Assembly (NCBI RefSeq): GCF_003367475.1 | Contig: NZ_QRHA01000004.1 | Location: forward strand, 248,001-312,000 | DNA length: 64,000 nucleotides | Origin: Alteromonas aestuariivivens | GTDB taxonomy: Bacteria > Pseudomonadota > Gammaproteobacteria > Enterobacterales > Alteromonadaceae | Direction of reading: 5' to 3' | Part shown: positions 63,861-64,000 of the stretch, in pieces | Numbering within the stretch: position 1 is the stretch's first letter | Layout: each line of letters starts with the position of its first letter | The notes under the pieces: generated by a model | What the model saw: the letters and a program-made list of their open reading frames with translations, nothing else | Databases searched by the model: none | What the model was told of the DNA's origin: nothing | Translations under genes and position numbers: made by a program

Positions 63861-64000
63861 ATGCGAATTGGAATTGATGTTGGGGGAACCCACACTGACG
63901 CCGTTTTGCTGGATGGCGATTGTATTCTTGCCACCCATAAGTCTCTTACCACTGCCGATGTCGAATCCGGCATCATGGCTGCGTTGTCGGCGTTACTGCA
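63861..64000 (+). CDS. Hydantoinase/oxoprolinase family protein (5' end only)
   Basis: The first 46 codons of a gene cut by the window edge. The N terminus MRIGIDVGGTHTDAVLLDGD is the phosphate-binding loop of the hydantoinase A / 5-oxoprolinase N-terminal domain. AGGAAG lies six bases before the ATG. These enzymes use ATP to open cyclic amides. It forms an operon with the CodB-like permease. Confidence 0.88.
   Translation, partial: MRIGIDVGGTHTDAVLLDGDCILATHKSLTTADVESGIMAALSALL

Noticed and set aside
1-64000. CRISPR arrays, tRNA, rRNA, prophage or integrase genes
   Set aside because: No regularly spaced repeats, no cloverleaf-like sequences and no matching proteins were seen on either strand.

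Overview
The window looks like chromosomal DNA of a free-living, polysaccharide-using marine-type gammaproteobacterium, most likely an Alteromonadales or Cellvibrionales relative. The grounds are a TIGR01782-type TonB-dependent receptor next to flavin halogenases, SapC and cupin genes, a YebG protein under a LexA box, DUF3859, YceI/cytochrome b561, a ViuB-like siderophore reductase, many lipoproteins and mid-range base composition. No rRNA, tRNA, CRISPR array, phage or plasmid replication gene was found. The placement is an inference from gene content; no 16S or housekeeping marker is present.

Left part (1-36 kb) is a string of small unrelated units: a QseBC/PmrAB-type two-component pair cut by the left edge; an orphan GAF plus type II secretion/type IV pilus ATPase behind a leader with a foldable RNA; a secreted CBM9 protein next to a one-piece hybrid two-component regulator (propeller, kinase, receiver, AraC); a LysR regulator divergent from an exported nucleosidase-like lipoprotein; a QuiC-type 3-dehydroshikimate dehydratase; DUF2721; YceI with cytochrome b561; several small orphan genes; a 1510-residue PAS/coiled-coil membrane protein; a siderophore-reductase/MFS group; an RND permease with LolA-like, beta-barrel and DUF2892 partners; a 262-bp MITE-like element; a double lysozyme-inhibitor lipoprotein; and a CDF metal exporter.

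The right part (34-62 kb) is a beta-glucoside utilisation region. A GH3 lipoprotein and a TonB-dependent receptor diverge from a 700-bp control region with three LacI-type operators. The receptor is followed by halogenase, SapC, cupin and second halogenase genes. An AT-rich FG-GAP lipoprotein gene separates these from a GH1, GPH-symporter, LacI operon. A second GH1, GPH, LacI operon lies on the opposite strand, so the two paralogous operons point at each other across an ABC transporter with a His-rich loop, yebG and DUF3859. A further operator sits between the second GH1 and a divergent pair made of an unrecognised gene and a second SapC gene. The same AAGCGCTT core recurs at all the glycosidase and receptor promoters, so the region is probably one LacI-controlled regulon: glycan is bound and imported at the outer membrane, cut by the GH3 lipoprotein, moved inward by GPH symporters and finished by cytoplasmic GH1 enzymes. 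The role of the halogenase/SapC/cupin genes in it is unknown.

The right edge holds an Lrp-type regulator divergent from a CodB-like permease and the first codons of a hydantoinase/oxoprolinase gene.
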